Assembly (NCBI GenBank): GCA_019359375.1
Contig: JAHHHL010000006.1
Location: forward strand, 123,748-187,747
DNA length: 64,000 bases
Source: Lyngbya sp. HA4199-MV5
Lineage (GTDB): Bacteria > Cyanobacteriota > Cyanobacteriia > Leptolyngbyales > Leptolyngbyaceae
Direction of reading: 5' to 3'
Positions 20,434 to 29,901 of this stretch are shown here, piece after piece. Numbering within the stretch: the stretch's first letter is position 1; each line of letters starts with the position of its first letter. The position numbers and the translations under genes are program-made. The notes beneath the pieces were generated by a model. The model saw only the letters and a program-made list of their open reading frames with translations. It did no database searches and had not been told where the DNA came from.

Positions 20434-23400
20434 ATGCTGGATGTACATGGACACAATGCTTCCTCTGCTCATGCCAAACGCTCTCCGATGGGGAACGGCA
20501 CGTCGCTCACCCATTGGCTCCAGCAGCAGTTGGCTGTGTCACACCTGCAAGTAAAAAGTAAGCTGCGTGGCAACAATCTCTATCTGTTGTTTGAGGGGCA
20601 GCCATGTCCAGAGCAAGCTGCCATTGTTCCTCCCTTGGCTACCGCACTTTCAACGGCGATGATCGCGCAGTTACTGCCGCCTCAATCGCCTCCTGTCTAT
20701 CGAGTCATCGTCTACGGGCGGGAGCCACAGCAGCCGAAGCCTGCATGGGCAGAGTCCTTTGTGCCGATCGTCGATCGCGCCGCCTCACCCCAACCTGCCG
20801 AGTCGAATAGTTCGCGATCGCTCTCAGAAATTGCTGGCTTTAACGCTCAGGATTGCAACGTACAGGCATCAGGTCTTTCGGTGCTGAATGCCGCACGTTT
20901 AGGACAACCAGACGCGATCGCCCACTACCTGAGCGAAACCCTGAGCGCGCTAGGAGTCTCCGTCCGCGTTCGTTTAGAAAAACCCCAACCACCTGCCCAA
21001 CCAGCCTCCTCCCCCACTCCCGACTCCCCACTCCCCACTCCCCCAAAACGCCTTTTTGTTGCCTGCGAATCTGCCTACAGCCCCGATCCATTCCTGTTTG
21101 CCGAGCCGATCGCGCAGCACCTGCGGGCATTGGAACTCAAAGGCTTTCAGGATGCCGTTGTCTTTGGACAGGTCGCTGGTGAAGCCAGTCCTGAGTGGGT
21201 GCTACGCGTTGATCTAACCCCACCCGATGACATGCTAAAGGCGTGGGCACGCTGGGGCGATGTGCAGGCGATTACCCGCTTGCTCGATCGGGTGCTACGC
21301 GCTGAAAAGGTACAAACCTCAGCGCTGCTGAAAGAAGCAACACTACACTTAACGTGCCGAAGCACCCAGCCCTCTGCACCCGATAAGCTGACGACGATCG
21401 CCGCGATCGTCCCCCTACTCGAATCGCTTTCGCCCCAAGGTCTTCGTGCTGCCACACTCTATGGCTTTGCCTATCAGGACGGTAGCGCTGATTTATTAAG
21501 TGACTCCACAGCCCCTGCGCCTGCCTGGGTGCATTGGCTGGATCTGTCTGCTGACCCCCAGCCGCGATCGACGCTTGATCTGGCACAGGAAGGAAATCTG
21601 GACGCGATCGCCTTCTTGCTGACGCGCATGTTGAACCCCGACCTGGATCGCACCCTGGCAACCGGAGGCATTCGGGTACAGGTACGGCTCAAAGGCGACC
21701 TGCTGCATATTATGGGCGAAGCACCAATCTGCCCTGCTCAAAACCAGATGGGGTCAGCGATCGCCCGCTTTTTGAAGCCCTTGCAAATCCCAACGATCAC
21801 AGGGATTCGGGTGTATGGTCGTCGGTCTGGGCAAAAGCAACCCCTTTGGAGCTACGGGGTCGATTTTGGTACGCGCGATCGCCTGGTGCCCGAAGCAACT
21901 CCAGAGTTTGCGGTGTCTGAGGCGTATGTGGGTGATTTGCTCTCGCCGCCCGGTGCCCTTGTACTGCGGACAGAACACCCATCGGATACGCCACCGTCGT
22001 TTCTCGCCACGCTGCTTGAAAGCCTCCTGCAGCGGGTGCGGCAACCCCTGGTCTGGTCGCAACTGTTTATACCGTTAGATCCCACGCAGCGGAACATTCC
22101 CCTAACCCATGCGTTGAGTGCGCCAGAGTTAACAGCCAATCGCAGCTTGAAGGTGGCTGTTGTGTGGGGCGCGATCGGTTTACTGCTGGTGGTGCAATCT
22201 GATTGGTTGCTCAGCCGCTGGCTTAAACTAGCGCCGATCGCGTCTAGCCAACCTTCGCCAACGGTGCTTCCTTCAGCGCCCCCTTCGATCGCCCCTGCAT
22301 CCAACGATTCTCCCTTTGCAAAGCTGTCTCTAAAGCAACGTAAGGCAGGCGATCAAACGGCTTTTAATGGCTCCGGCTTTACTCAATCAGGTGCCTCTAC
22401 AGAAACACAGCCTTTAGACGGCTCGGCTCAAGAGCCAGCCAATGCTCAAAGCACGCTTCCGGCTTCCCCGCTTCGTCCCAAAGCCAGCAGCCTGACCCAG
22501 GGGTTAGAGAGGTATCCCACCTTTAACAGCCGCCAGCTTGACGAGAAGCTTGCCCTGTATCAAGGCTACCTCCGCGAGTACGGCACTCCTGATGTGCTCA
22601 TTATTGGCAGTTCACGCGCCTTGAGAGGCGTTGATCCAATCGCCCTCCAAAAAGCGCTGGCTGACCAGGGCTACACCGGAACCAAAATCTTTAACTTTGG
22701 GGTGAATGGTGCTACGGCTCAAGTGGTGGATGCGATCGTGCGTCAAATGCTGCCAGCGGATAAGTTGCCCAAGCTCATTGTGTGGGCGGATGGGGCGCGT
22801 GCGTTTAATAGCGGTCGTCCAGATGTCACCTATAACGGTATGGTGGCATCAGATGGCTGCAGAACTCTGGCAGCAGGCAAACCACCCATTCCTGGTACTG
22901 CTGTAGCGCAGGTGCCAGATGGAGCTAAACGTGCTGAACCCGCTCCAGAAACCTCTGTTACTGAAGAGCCACCAACGTCTTTGTCGGGTGGGTATCAAAC
23001 GGTCAACCAGGAACTCAACCGACGTTTAATGGCTCTGTCGGCTCTGTACATGCAGCGTGACCAGTTCAAAACACGCTTACGGGATGGTGTGGTGAGCTTG
23101 CTTCCTCAACGTGCGCTTGATTTAGCGTTTGGCAGCGCGATCGCGCCCAACATGCTCAGCGAGGCGACCAGTCCTGGTGCAGCGGCGAGTGATCCGACAT
23201 CCGTTCTTTCTGAAGGGCAGAGCGCGATCGACCTGGATGGGTTCTTGCCGTTAGCCAACCAATTTAACCCAGCCACTTACTACCAAAAATACGCCAGAGT
23301 CAACGGAGACTACGATACCGATTACGACTCGTTCAGCCTGGAAGGCAACCAAACTCAAGCCCTGACCAATCTGGCTCAGTTCAGTCAAGAGCACCAGATT

Positions 23401-23655
23401 CCGCTCATTTTCGTCAACTTGCCCTTGACGAACGATTACCTCGATCCTACACGCAAGCGGCACGAAGACACATTTCAGCAACAGATGCTGCGGCTTTCGA
23501 CCCAGTTGGGCTTTGTCTACCGTGATCTTGGGCAAGCATTTGTGGCTCAACCCCATTATTTCTCAGACCCCAGCCATCTGAATCGCTATGGCGCTTACGA
23601 AGTTTCTCGACGGCTGGCAGTGGATGTCATGATTCCCTGGAATCAGGCTCGATAG
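20434..23655 (+). CDS. DUF1574-like protein: four N-terminal repeat modules, one TM, C-terminal SGNH/DUF1574-like domain
   Basis: Repeats (AIAFLLTRMLNP...VRVQVRLKGDLLHIMGEA...VYGR); TM LKVAVVWGAIGLLLVVQSDWLLS; C-terminal PDVLIIGSSRALRGVDP...DPSHLNRYGAYEVS. Confidence 0.85.
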   Translation: MLDVHGHNASSAHAKRSPMGNGTSLTHWLQQQLAVSHLQVKSKLRGNNLYLLFEGQPCPEQAAIVPPLATALSTAMIAQLLPPQSPPVYRVIVYGREPQQPKPAWAESFVPIVDRAASPQPAESNSSRSLSEIAGFNAQDCNVQASGLSVLNAARLGQPDAIAHYLSETLSALGVSVRVRLEKPQPPAQPASSPTPDSPLPTPPKRLFVACESAYSPDPFLFAEPIAQHLRALELKGFQDAVVFGQVAGEASPEWVLRVDLTPPDDMLKAWARWGDVQAITRLLDRVLRAEKVQTSALLKEATLHLTCRSTQPSAPDKLTTIAAIVPLLESLSPQGLRAATLYGFAYQDGSADLLSDSTAPAPAWVHWLDLSADPQPRSTLDLAQEGNLDAIAFLLTRMLNPDLDRTLATGGIRVQVRLKGDLLHIMGEAPICPAQNQMGSAIARFLKPLQIPTITGIRVYGRRSGQKQPLWSYGVDFGTRDRLVPEATPEFAVSEAYVGDLLSPPGALVLRTEHPSDTPPSFLATLLESLLQRVRQPLVWSQLFIPLDPTQRNIPLTHALSAPELTANRSLKVAVVWGAIGLLLVVQSDWLLSRWLKLAPIASSQPSPTVLPSAPPSIAPASNDSPFAKLSLKQRKAGDQTAFNGSGFTQSGASTETQPLDGSAQEPANAQSTLPASPLRPKASSLTQGLERYPTFNSRQLDEKLALYQGYLREYGTPDVLIIGSSRALRGVDPIALQKALADQGYTGTKIFNFGVNGATAQVVDAIVRQMLPADKLPKLIVWADGARAFNSGRPDVTYNGMVASDGCRTLAAGKPPIPGTAVAQVPDGAKRAEPAPETSVTEEPPTSLSGGYQTVNQELNRRLMALSALYMQRDQFKTRLRDGVVSLLPQRALDLAFGSAIAPNMLSEATSPGAAASDPTSVLSEGQSAIDLDGFLPLANQFNPATYYQKYARVNGDYDTDYDSFSLEGNQTQALTNLAQFSQEHQIPLIFVNLPLTNDYLDPTRKRHEDTFQQQMLRLSTQLGFVYRDLGQAFVAQPHYFSDPSHLNRYGAYEVSRRLAVDVMIPWNQAR

Positions 23656-23818
23656 TGATATACCAACGTTGAGTAGGACTGACGCGGTTGAAGCTTGAAG
23701 TAATTCTTTGTGTAGGAACGTTATATGTAAGTCCCTACAGACGGGAAGTAGTTCAGGTTAATTAATCCACGACCTTAGCTGCCTTAAGAAGGGAGAAGCC
23801 CCTAAAGCTCTCTTTTTT

Positions 23819-23949
23819 CTAGGGGCTGTCATCAATTACGGCTATACATACCTTGCAGAAAGGGTTCCAGCCCCTAGCTTTGTGTGTTGGGATGGGCGCG
23901 ACAATGCTGACACCGCAAGGTTTCGAGCTGAATTGATGCCGCGCCCTAG
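23819..23949 (+). mobile_element. 131-bp CTAG-bounded MITE-like element, copy A
   Basis: CTAGGGGCTGTCATCAATTA ... CGCGCCCTAG; aligns at the same length with copies B and C. Confidence 0.8.
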
Positions 23950-24042
23950 CAAAGCGGTGCGTTAGCAAGGGGTTGGGAGATCTCTTCTGCGTAAGTCCTG
24001 TGGTAATCTGATGCGTCAGATGGTGTACGGCACACGGGCAAA

Positions 24043-25599
24043 GTGACAGGTGGCATGAACCCCCAACTCGAAGCATTTTTAACCAATGTGAATCGGCTCA
24101 TTCAGGTCTCTCTGTTTAAGGTTGGGGATGAGTCAATTTCGCTGCTGTGGCTGTTGAAGCTGGCGATCGCGTTTCTCATCGTCATTATCCTCTCGACCCT
24201 TTTCAAGCGGTTACTCAAAGATCGCATCCTGCTGCGCTTTGGGATGAGCCAGGGGCATCGGGAAGCCCTGTCAACCTTTCTCAGTTATGGGGTTGGCGCG
24301 CTTGGCTTTGTGGTGGTTTTGCAAGTAAATGGGCTAAACCCGGCACCGCTAGCTGTCGCGTTAGGAGGGTTGGGCATTGGTGTTGGCTTTGGGCTACAAG
24401 AAATTACCAAAAACCTCATCAGCGGGCTGACATTGCTGATTGAAGGCAAGCTTCAGGTCGGCGATTACATTGAGTTTGACGGCTTGTCTGGCTATATCAA
24501 AGAAATCTCCATGCGCTCTACCGTCATGCGTACCTTTGATGGCGGCGATGTGGTCGTGCCCAATAGCAACTTGACCAGTAACCGGGTTCTGAACTGGAGC
24601 TATAAAAGTCTGACCGGTAAGATTCACCTACCGATTAATGTCGCCTATGACAGTGACCCTATTCTGGTCACCGAAACCCTTCTAGACTCTGCCTATATGG
24701 AAGCAGCCGTGTTGCATGACCCACCGCCCAAGGTCATTTTTAAGGGGTTTGGCGACAGTTCGCTGGAATTTGACCTCTGGGTATGGGTGGCTCGGATTGA
24801 TGAGGGCATTACCGTCAGAAGCTCGTTGAACTTTATCATTGAAGACAACCTGCGCCGCATGGGACTCAAAATTCCGTTTCCCCAACGGGACTTGTGGCTA
24901 CGCAATGCGGATGCGCTCAATTTCGGCGATCGCTCTCAGCCTCGAGCAGACGGTTCACCTACAGAATCAGCCGCTAAAGGGACAGGCAAAGAGCTACCAG
25001 GCAAGACATCGGGGCAGGCGATCGCCCACCATACTCGCCAACCAATCTCCATTCGGGATTCTCTGCGCCAGCTACCACACCTCAGCATCTGTTCTGACCT
25101 GAGTTTGCGAGAGCTGATTGAAACAGGCTACCGCAAGTATTTTGCGGCCTCAGATATTGTGTTTAACGAGGGAGAGACGGGCAGCGACTTTTATCTGATC
25201 CTGTCCGGCTCGGTTGAAACGGTGGTCACTCGGCTCAACCAGTCGATCAAGGTTTACCGCGCTGGGGATGTGTTTGGCGAAGTGGCGATTATGCTCAAGC
25301 TCCCTTATGCCAGTACCGCCCGTGTGCTAGAAGATACAAGCTTGTTTGTTATTCATCAGAAAAGCTTTGAGCGCTTGTTGCAATTGCACCCGCATTTAGC
25401 CGATGTTTTCAGCCAGGAATTAACGAAAGAAACAGCTATCTACCAATCGGTGCGGCAACAGTTACAAGACCTTGGACTGCTGGCAATGGATGAGCGGCAT
25501 AACCAGTTTGTCACCTGGGTGCAAACAAGACTCAAGAGCTTCTTCCCGGTTCGATCGTCCCTCAAGCAAGAAGATACTCTCAAGAGAATTAGTTCTTAA
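24043..25599 (+). CDS. Mechanosensitive channel MscS family protein with C-terminal cyclic-nucleotide-binding-like domain
   Basis: ALGGLGIGVGFGLQEITKNLISGLTLLIEGKLQVGDYIEFDG; DGGDVVVPNSNLTSNRVLNWS; cNMP-like FNEGETGSDFYLILSGSVE...GDVFGEVAIM. Confidence 0.92.
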   Translation: MTGGMNPQLEAFLTNVNRLIQVSLFKVGDESISLLWLLKLAIAFLIVIILSTLFKRLLKDRILLRFGMSQGHREALSTFLSYGVGALGFVVVLQVNGLNPAPLAVALGGLGIGVGFGLQEITKNLISGLTLLIEGKLQVGDYIEFDGLSGYIKEISMRSTVMRTFDGGDVVVPNSNLTSNRVLNWSYKSLTGKIHLPINVAYDSDPILVTETLLDSAYMEAAVLHDPPPKVIFKGFGDSSLEFDLWVWVARIDEGITVRSSLNFIIEDNLRRMGLKIPFPQRDLWLRNADALNFGDRSQPRADGSPTESAAKGTGKELPGKTSGQAIAHHTRQPISIRDSLRQLPHLSICSDLSLRELIETGYRKYFAASDIVFNEGETGSDFYLILSGSVETVVTRLNQSIKVYRAGDVFGEVAIMLKLPYASTARVLEDTSLFVIHQKSFERLLQLHPHLADVFSQELTKETAIYQSVRQQLQDLGLLAMDERHNQFVTWVQTRLKSFFPVRSSLKQEDTLKRISS

Positions 25600-25624
25600 C
25601 CGTGGAGGTTCTGATATCAATGTC

Positions 25625-25740
25625 ATAGCAGGAGGCAGGAGGCAGGAGGCAGGAGTTAAAGTGATTGTCGCTTCCCCTGCCCTCCCTGCTTCCTATTCCC
25701 CACTCCCTACTCCTCACTCCCCTGATTTACCCCCCCCCTC
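25625..25740. repeat. Dispersed purine/pyrimidine imperfect palindrome upstream of hisB
   Basis: aggaggcaggaggcaggaggcaggag...cccctgccctccctgcttcc; ends in a 9-C homopolymer (25730-25738). Confidence 0.7.
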
Positions 25741-25794
25741 ACGCATCGTTGCCAAAATTGCCGATAATGAAGCTGTTGCCTTTCAACGACTGCC

Positions 25795-26457
25795 ATGCAG
25801 ACCAGTGATGCTCTTACAGAGTCACGGCATGATCGCCTCACGACTCTCGCCCAAAACCTGAATATCCCTGACCGCGTAGCCACAGTCAGCCGCAAAACGG
25901 GTGAGACTGATGTGCAAGTGACGCTAAATCTGGACGGTACAGGGCAATGTACGGCGAAAACGGGGATTCCTTTCCTCGACCACATGCTCCATCAGATTGC
26001 CTCGCATGGGCTGCTTGACCTGGAAGTGTATGCGACTGGCGATCTTGAGATTGACGACCACCACACAAACGAAGATGTGGGCATTACGTTGGGCATGGCG
26101 CTGGCAAAAGCGCTGGGCGATCGCAAAGGCATTATGCGTTTTGGACACTTCGTTGCCCCACTGGATGAAGCCCTGGTGCAGGTCGCACTCGATTTTTCGG
26201 GTCGTCCGCACCTCAGCTATGGGTTAGAGATTCCCACTCAACGGGTTGGCACCTACGATACGCAACTGGTACGAGAATTCTTCGTGGCGATCGTCAATCA
26301 CGCTCAGATGACCCTGCACATTCGCCAGCTTGATGGTATTAACTCGCACCACATTATTGAAGCGACGTTCAAAGCTGTGGCGCGATCGCTTCGCATGGCA
26401 ACCGAAAGCGACCCTCGACGGGCACAAGCGATTCCCAGCTCTAAGGGGGTACTTTAG
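25795..26457 (+). CDS. hisB: Imidazoleglycerol-phosphate dehydratase
   Basis: [63 protein letters not shown]. Confidence 0.97.
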   Translation: MQTSDALTESRHDRLTTLAQNLNIPDRVATVSRKTGETDVQVTLNLDGTGQCTAKTGIPFLDHMLHQIASHGLLDLEVYATGDLEIDDHHTNEDVGITLGMALAKALGDRKGIMRFGHFVAPLDEALVQVALDFSGRPHLSYGLEIPTQRVGTYDTQLVREFFVAIVNHAQMTLHIRQLDGINSHHIIEATFKAVARSLRMATESDPRRAQAIPSSKGVL

Positions 26458-26460
26458 GAA

Positions 26461-26627
26461 GGGGTGAGAAACAGTTGTTAGTTGTTAGTTGTTAGAGAAG
26501 AGTGGGGAATGAGGGTAGGGCTAAAGGATGAAGCTTTGAGTGCTTGCTGTCCGCTAACTCCTGACCTCTGACTCCTTCTAAGAACTAAAAACTAAAAACC
26601 AACAACTCTTTTGCCTTCTGCCTTTCC
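26461..26627. repeat. Dispersed imperfect palindrome, copy inverted relative to 28730-28908
   Basis: Shares agggctaaaggatgaagctttgagtgc...ctgtccgctaactcctgacctctgactccttcta with the reverse complement of the 28730 copy. Confidence 0.85.
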
Positions 26628-26695
26628 CAATCTAGACAGATTGTAAAGAACCCCGTAACATTCAAAAACAGTATTGGCTTAGTTAATCGTGTGCT

Positions 26696-27154
26696 ATGGC
26701 TCTTAATGTTGGTGATCCGGCTCCCTTATTTAGCTTGCCGGATAGCGATGGTAAGCTCGTGAACCTGGTCGATTTGAAAGGTCGTCGTGTGGTGTTGTAT
26801 TTCTACCCACGCGATAACACTCCTGGTTGCACTAAAGAAGCGTGTAACTTTCGGGACGCTTACGCTCAATTTCAGGCGAAAGATGTAATCATTTTGGGCG
26901 TTAGTACAGACGATGCGAAGTCTCACAACAAATTTGCCACTAAGTTTGAGTTACCATTTCCACTGTTGATTGATGAGGGTGGTCAGGTTGCGGCTACCTA
27001 TGAAAGCTATGGACTCAAGAAGTTCATGGGCAAGGAGTACATGGGCATCAGTCGCAATACCTTTGTGATTGCCCCAGATGGTACGATCGAGAAGATTTAC
27101 AAGAAAGTGAAGCCTGAATCCCACGCTGAGGAAATTTTGGCAGCGCTGACTTAA
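26696..27154 (+). CDS. bcp: Peroxiredoxin (Bcp/PrxQ-like thioredoxin-dependent thiol peroxidase)
   Basis: VVLYFYPRDNTPGCTKEACNFRD; STDDAKSHNKFATKFELPFPLL. Confidence 0.93.
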   Translation: MALNVGDPAPLFSLPDSDGKLVNLVDLKGRRVVLYFYPRDNTPGCTKEACNFRDAYAQFQAKDVIILGVSTDDAKSHNKFATKFELPFPLLIDEGGQVAATYESYGLKKFMGKEYMGISRNTFVIAPDGTIEKIYKKVKPESHAEEILAALT

Positions 27155-27191
27155 AGACGATCGTCACGACCCTGGATGCAAATGCCTTTGT

Positions 27192-27236
27192 ATCTGGTCA
27201 TCAGGCATTTGGTCATCAGGTGTCTGGTCATCAGGC
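27192..27236. repeat. Three tandem copies of a 15-bp unit (atctggtcatcaggc)
   Basis: 27192-27206, 27207-27221, 27222-27236. Confidence 0.85.
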
Positions 27237-27263
27237 AGCCCTTTCTTAGCCAAACAGTAATCT

Positions 27264-27719
27264 ATGCGTCGGTTATGGCATTTTGGACAAGCAGTGTTAG
27301 GCATCCTGTTCCGGCATCCGGTGGCAGGCACAAGCATTATTCCAATTTTGCCGGATGGGCGCATTGTGCTGGTGCAGCGTCGTGATAACGGTCAGTGGGG
27401 GCTACCGGGCGGCATGGTTGATTGGGGAGAAGATCTGATTACAACGGTTCACCGCGAGCTAACCGAAGAAACAGGATTAGAGGTTGCCACGATTCGTCGC
27501 CTGGTTGGGGTCTATTCTTCGCCAGAGCGTGATCCCCGCATTCATTCGATCTGCGTTGTGGTGGAGGTGGAGGCACGGGGCACCATGCACATTAGCGACC
27601 CGATGGAAGTGCTGAATGTCAAAGCCTTCTCACGGGCAGACTTGCCCTTGGGTCATCTTTCGCACGACCACGATCGCCAGCTTCAGGATTACTTCAACGG
27701 ACAAACCACTCTGGCGTAG
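27264..27719 (+). CDS. NUDIX hydrolase
   Basis: GLPGGMVDWGEDLITTVHRELTEETGLEV Nudix box. Confidence 0.92.
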   Translation: MRRLWHFGQAVLGILFRHPVAGTSIIPILPDGRIVLVQRRDNGQWGLPGGMVDWGEDLITTVHRELTEETGLEVATIRRLVGVYSSPERDPRIHSICVVVEVEARGTMHISDPMEVLNVKAFSRADLPLGHLSHDHDRQLQDYFNGQTTLA

Positions 27720-27728
27720 AAGCGTCTT

Positions 27729-27810
27729 ACAGCAGTTACCGATTGGGTAAGCCACAGTCCAGAATATGGGTGTGGGGTGTGGGGTGTGGTGAATGCAAAC
27801 AAAAACGGCT
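27729..27810. repeat. Second copy of the ACAGC...GCTGT-type hairpin element, containing three tandem gggtgtg heptamers (27768-27788)
   Basis: acagcagttaccgattgggtaagccacag ... gaatgcaaacaaaaacggct, compare 317-444. Confidence 0.55.
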
Positions 27811-27919
27811 CTAGGATGAAGCATCGTTGAAGACTCTTCGCTGATGCATCTGAGTTGATGGCTTTTAAAAGTGGCGATCGACGTTTAGTATTAACTCAAA
27901 ACTCATAAATCAATGCAGG

Positions 27920-28726
27920 ATGCCTCTACCCCTCAGAAATGCTCGCATTAGGCTCACACATGGACAAATCTTCTGGCGTGAAGTGGGTCAGGGAGACACG
28001 ATCGTCTTTCTTCACGGTGCTTGGGAGGACAGCAGCCAATGGGTACCACTCATTGAGCAGTTGAGCGCAGAGTACCACTGCATCGCGCCAGACCTGCTAG
28101 GGTGTGGGGAATCAGAGCAGCCTAACGTCCATTACTCGATCGGACTTGAGGTCGCTTGTTTGGCAGAGCATTTGGATGCCTTACGCTTGCGGCGAGTGTA
28201 TGTCGTAGGAGCATCCTTAGGCGGCTGGATTGCGGCAAGCTACGCACTGAAGTATCTGGAGCAGGTCGAAGGGGTTGTGCTGCTGGCTCCAGAAGGCGTG
28301 CAGGTAGAAGGACTGAACAGGCGCTGGTGGCAAGCAAAGCTTTTGAAGCTGTCGATCGTCGGCTGGGGATTGCGATCGCTCCATTCACTCCAAAAAATCG
28401 TGCCCGATCGTAAGGTGGAACGACTGTTACAGCGACGAAAGCAACTACTTGACCACCCTGTTGCCTGCAAGCTACTCTTTCAACGACGGCGTGCCGAGCT
28501 GCGGTCAGAACAACTCCAGGAACAGTTGAAATGGCTCAAGCTGCCTGTGCTGGTACTGCAAGGGGATCACGATACTGATGATGTCAAGCGTTTGAGTCAC
28601 GCGTATGCTCAGCTTGCGCCCCAAGCCACACTACAGCAGCTACGTGGCAACAGCCAAACTCTTCTAGCAACCCAGCCAGATGTTGTAGCAGAGGTAATTC
28701 GATCGTTTGTGGGAGAAAAGGGGTAG
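27920..28726 (+). CDS. Alpha/beta fold hydrolase
   Basis: VFLHGAWEDSSQW; APDLLGCGES; VVGASLGGWIA; LVLQGDHDTDD. Confidence 0.9.
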   Translation: MPLPLRNARIRLTHGQIFWREVGQGDTIVFLHGAWEDSSQWVPLIEQLSAEYHCIAPDLLGCGESEQPNVHYSIGLEVACLAEHLDALRLRRVYVVGASLGGWIAASYALKYLEQVEGVVLLAPEGVQVEGLNRRWWQAKLLKLSIVGWGLRSLHSLQKIVPDRKVERLLQRRKQLLDHPVACKLLFQRRRAELRSEQLQEQLKWLKLPVLVLQGDHDTDDVKRLSHAYAQLAPQATLQQLRGNSQTLLATQPDVVAEVIRSFVGEKG

Positions 28727-28729
28727 GGA

Positions 28730-28908
28730 GCAAGGCATAAGGCAGAAGAGTTGTTGGTTGTTAGTTTTTAGTTTTTAGAAGGAGTCAGAAGTCAGGAGTG
28801 AGCGGACAGCGCGCACTCAAAGCTTCAGCCTTTAGCCCTACTCCCTACTCTCCCCTCTTCTCTAATAACCAACAACCAACAACTGTCTCTCACCCCTCAC
28901 CCCTCACC
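28730..28908. repeat. Dispersed imperfect palindrome, inverted copy of 26461-26627
   Basis: Reverse complement gives gagagacagttgttggttgttgg...ctaaaggctgaagctttgagtgc...ctgtccgctcactcctgacttctgactcc. Confidence 0.85.
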
Positions 28909-29663
28909 GATCGCAGTCCCCAAAAAATCAACTGCGGCTCGATGGTGACTTTGCTAGCCAGGGCAGGATCGTAAGCGGTGAGATAAGCATGGAGTCGATC
29001 GCGATCGCCGCCTCTGAGCAGCACTGGGCTACCGGGAAACTGCTGCCACCAGGTGGTGATAAAGTCTCGTATCCCTGCCAGAAGTGTGTAGAGGATGCCG
29101 CTGGCGATCGCGTCTGTTGTATTGAGTGCCCAGCGGTATGGTAGGTGATGCTGCGCGGTAAGGTGGTCTCTTACATCAGGTAAAGCCGCTGTTGCTTGAT
29201 TGAGGGACTGTAACTGTAACCCTAGCCCTGGCAAAATGGCTCCACCGACAAGCTGTTTGCTATCTGCTCCTGTAAAGGTCAGCGCCGTGCCTGCATCAAT
29301 GACCAAAACGGGACTGCCAACAGTGGCGATCGCGCCCCATACTGCCAGCACACGATCGATCCCCAGCGTTGGATACACTCCCTTAAGCGGGACTTGTTCT
29401 AGCGTGACGAAGTGGACAAACGGATAACGTTCCCACAATTGAGATTGCGCTGACACGACAGAGGCAATGTAAAGAGCAGGTTTCTGGGTGAATTGAGTCT
29501 TAATGACCTGCTGTACTTCAACGGGAGAAAGATGAGGGGTGTTCCAGGTGCGATGGAGGTCGTTGCCGATGAATTCTGCCCAATGTAGGCGCGAGTTACC
29601 GATCGACAGCGCAAACCAGCGATCGGAGAGCACTTCAGCTTCTGGGGCATCAAACCGTTCCAT
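28890..29663 (-). CDS. coaX: Type III pantothenate kinase
   Basis: FALSIGNSRLHWAEF; GIDRVLAVWGA; LVIDAGTALTFTGAD; GGAILPGLGLQLQSLNQATAALP. Confidence 0.93.
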   Translation of the reverse strand: MERFDAPEAEVLSDRWFALSIGNSRLHWAEFIGNDLHRTWNTPHLSPVEVQQVIKTQFTQKPALYIASVVSAQSQLWERYPFVHFVTLEQVPLKGVYPTLGIDRVLAVWGAIATVGSPVLVIDAGTALTFTGADSKQLVGGAILPGLGLQLQSLNQATAALPDVRDHLTAQHHLPYRWALNTTDAIASGILYTLLAGIRDFITTWWQQFPGSPVLLRGGDRDRLHAYLTAYDPALASKVTIEPQLIFWGLRSVRGEG

Positions 29664-29901
29664 GCGCTCTCATCTCTTTGTGCGGCGATCGAGAAATGTG
29701 TTTACGCCATTAACACCCTACACGTTCAGAATGTGGTTATCTCACCGAATAGGTGTTCATATTCGTGCAAGAATATCGACTTGAGTGAACAACGGTGCAT
29801 GTCCCTCTAGGCGTTACTCACACTAGGAGTAACTCACAGACTTTCTCATGGTGAGAAGGTGGGAACTTGCGTAGTGTTCTAGGTGTGTGAAGGGATAGAC
29901 G

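Noticed and set aside
21852-22304. 150-aa minus-strand ORF
   Set aside because: Antisense shadow of the DUF1574-like gene
23819-24076. 85-aa minus-strand ORF ending ...HKARGWNPFCKVCIAVIDDSP
   Set aside because: Explained by the 131-bp repeat element (same tail in 35441-35689); not a gene family
27192-27236. Possible CRISPR-like repeat array
   Set aside because: Units are 15 bp and directly contiguous with no spacers and no cas genes; simple tandem repeat
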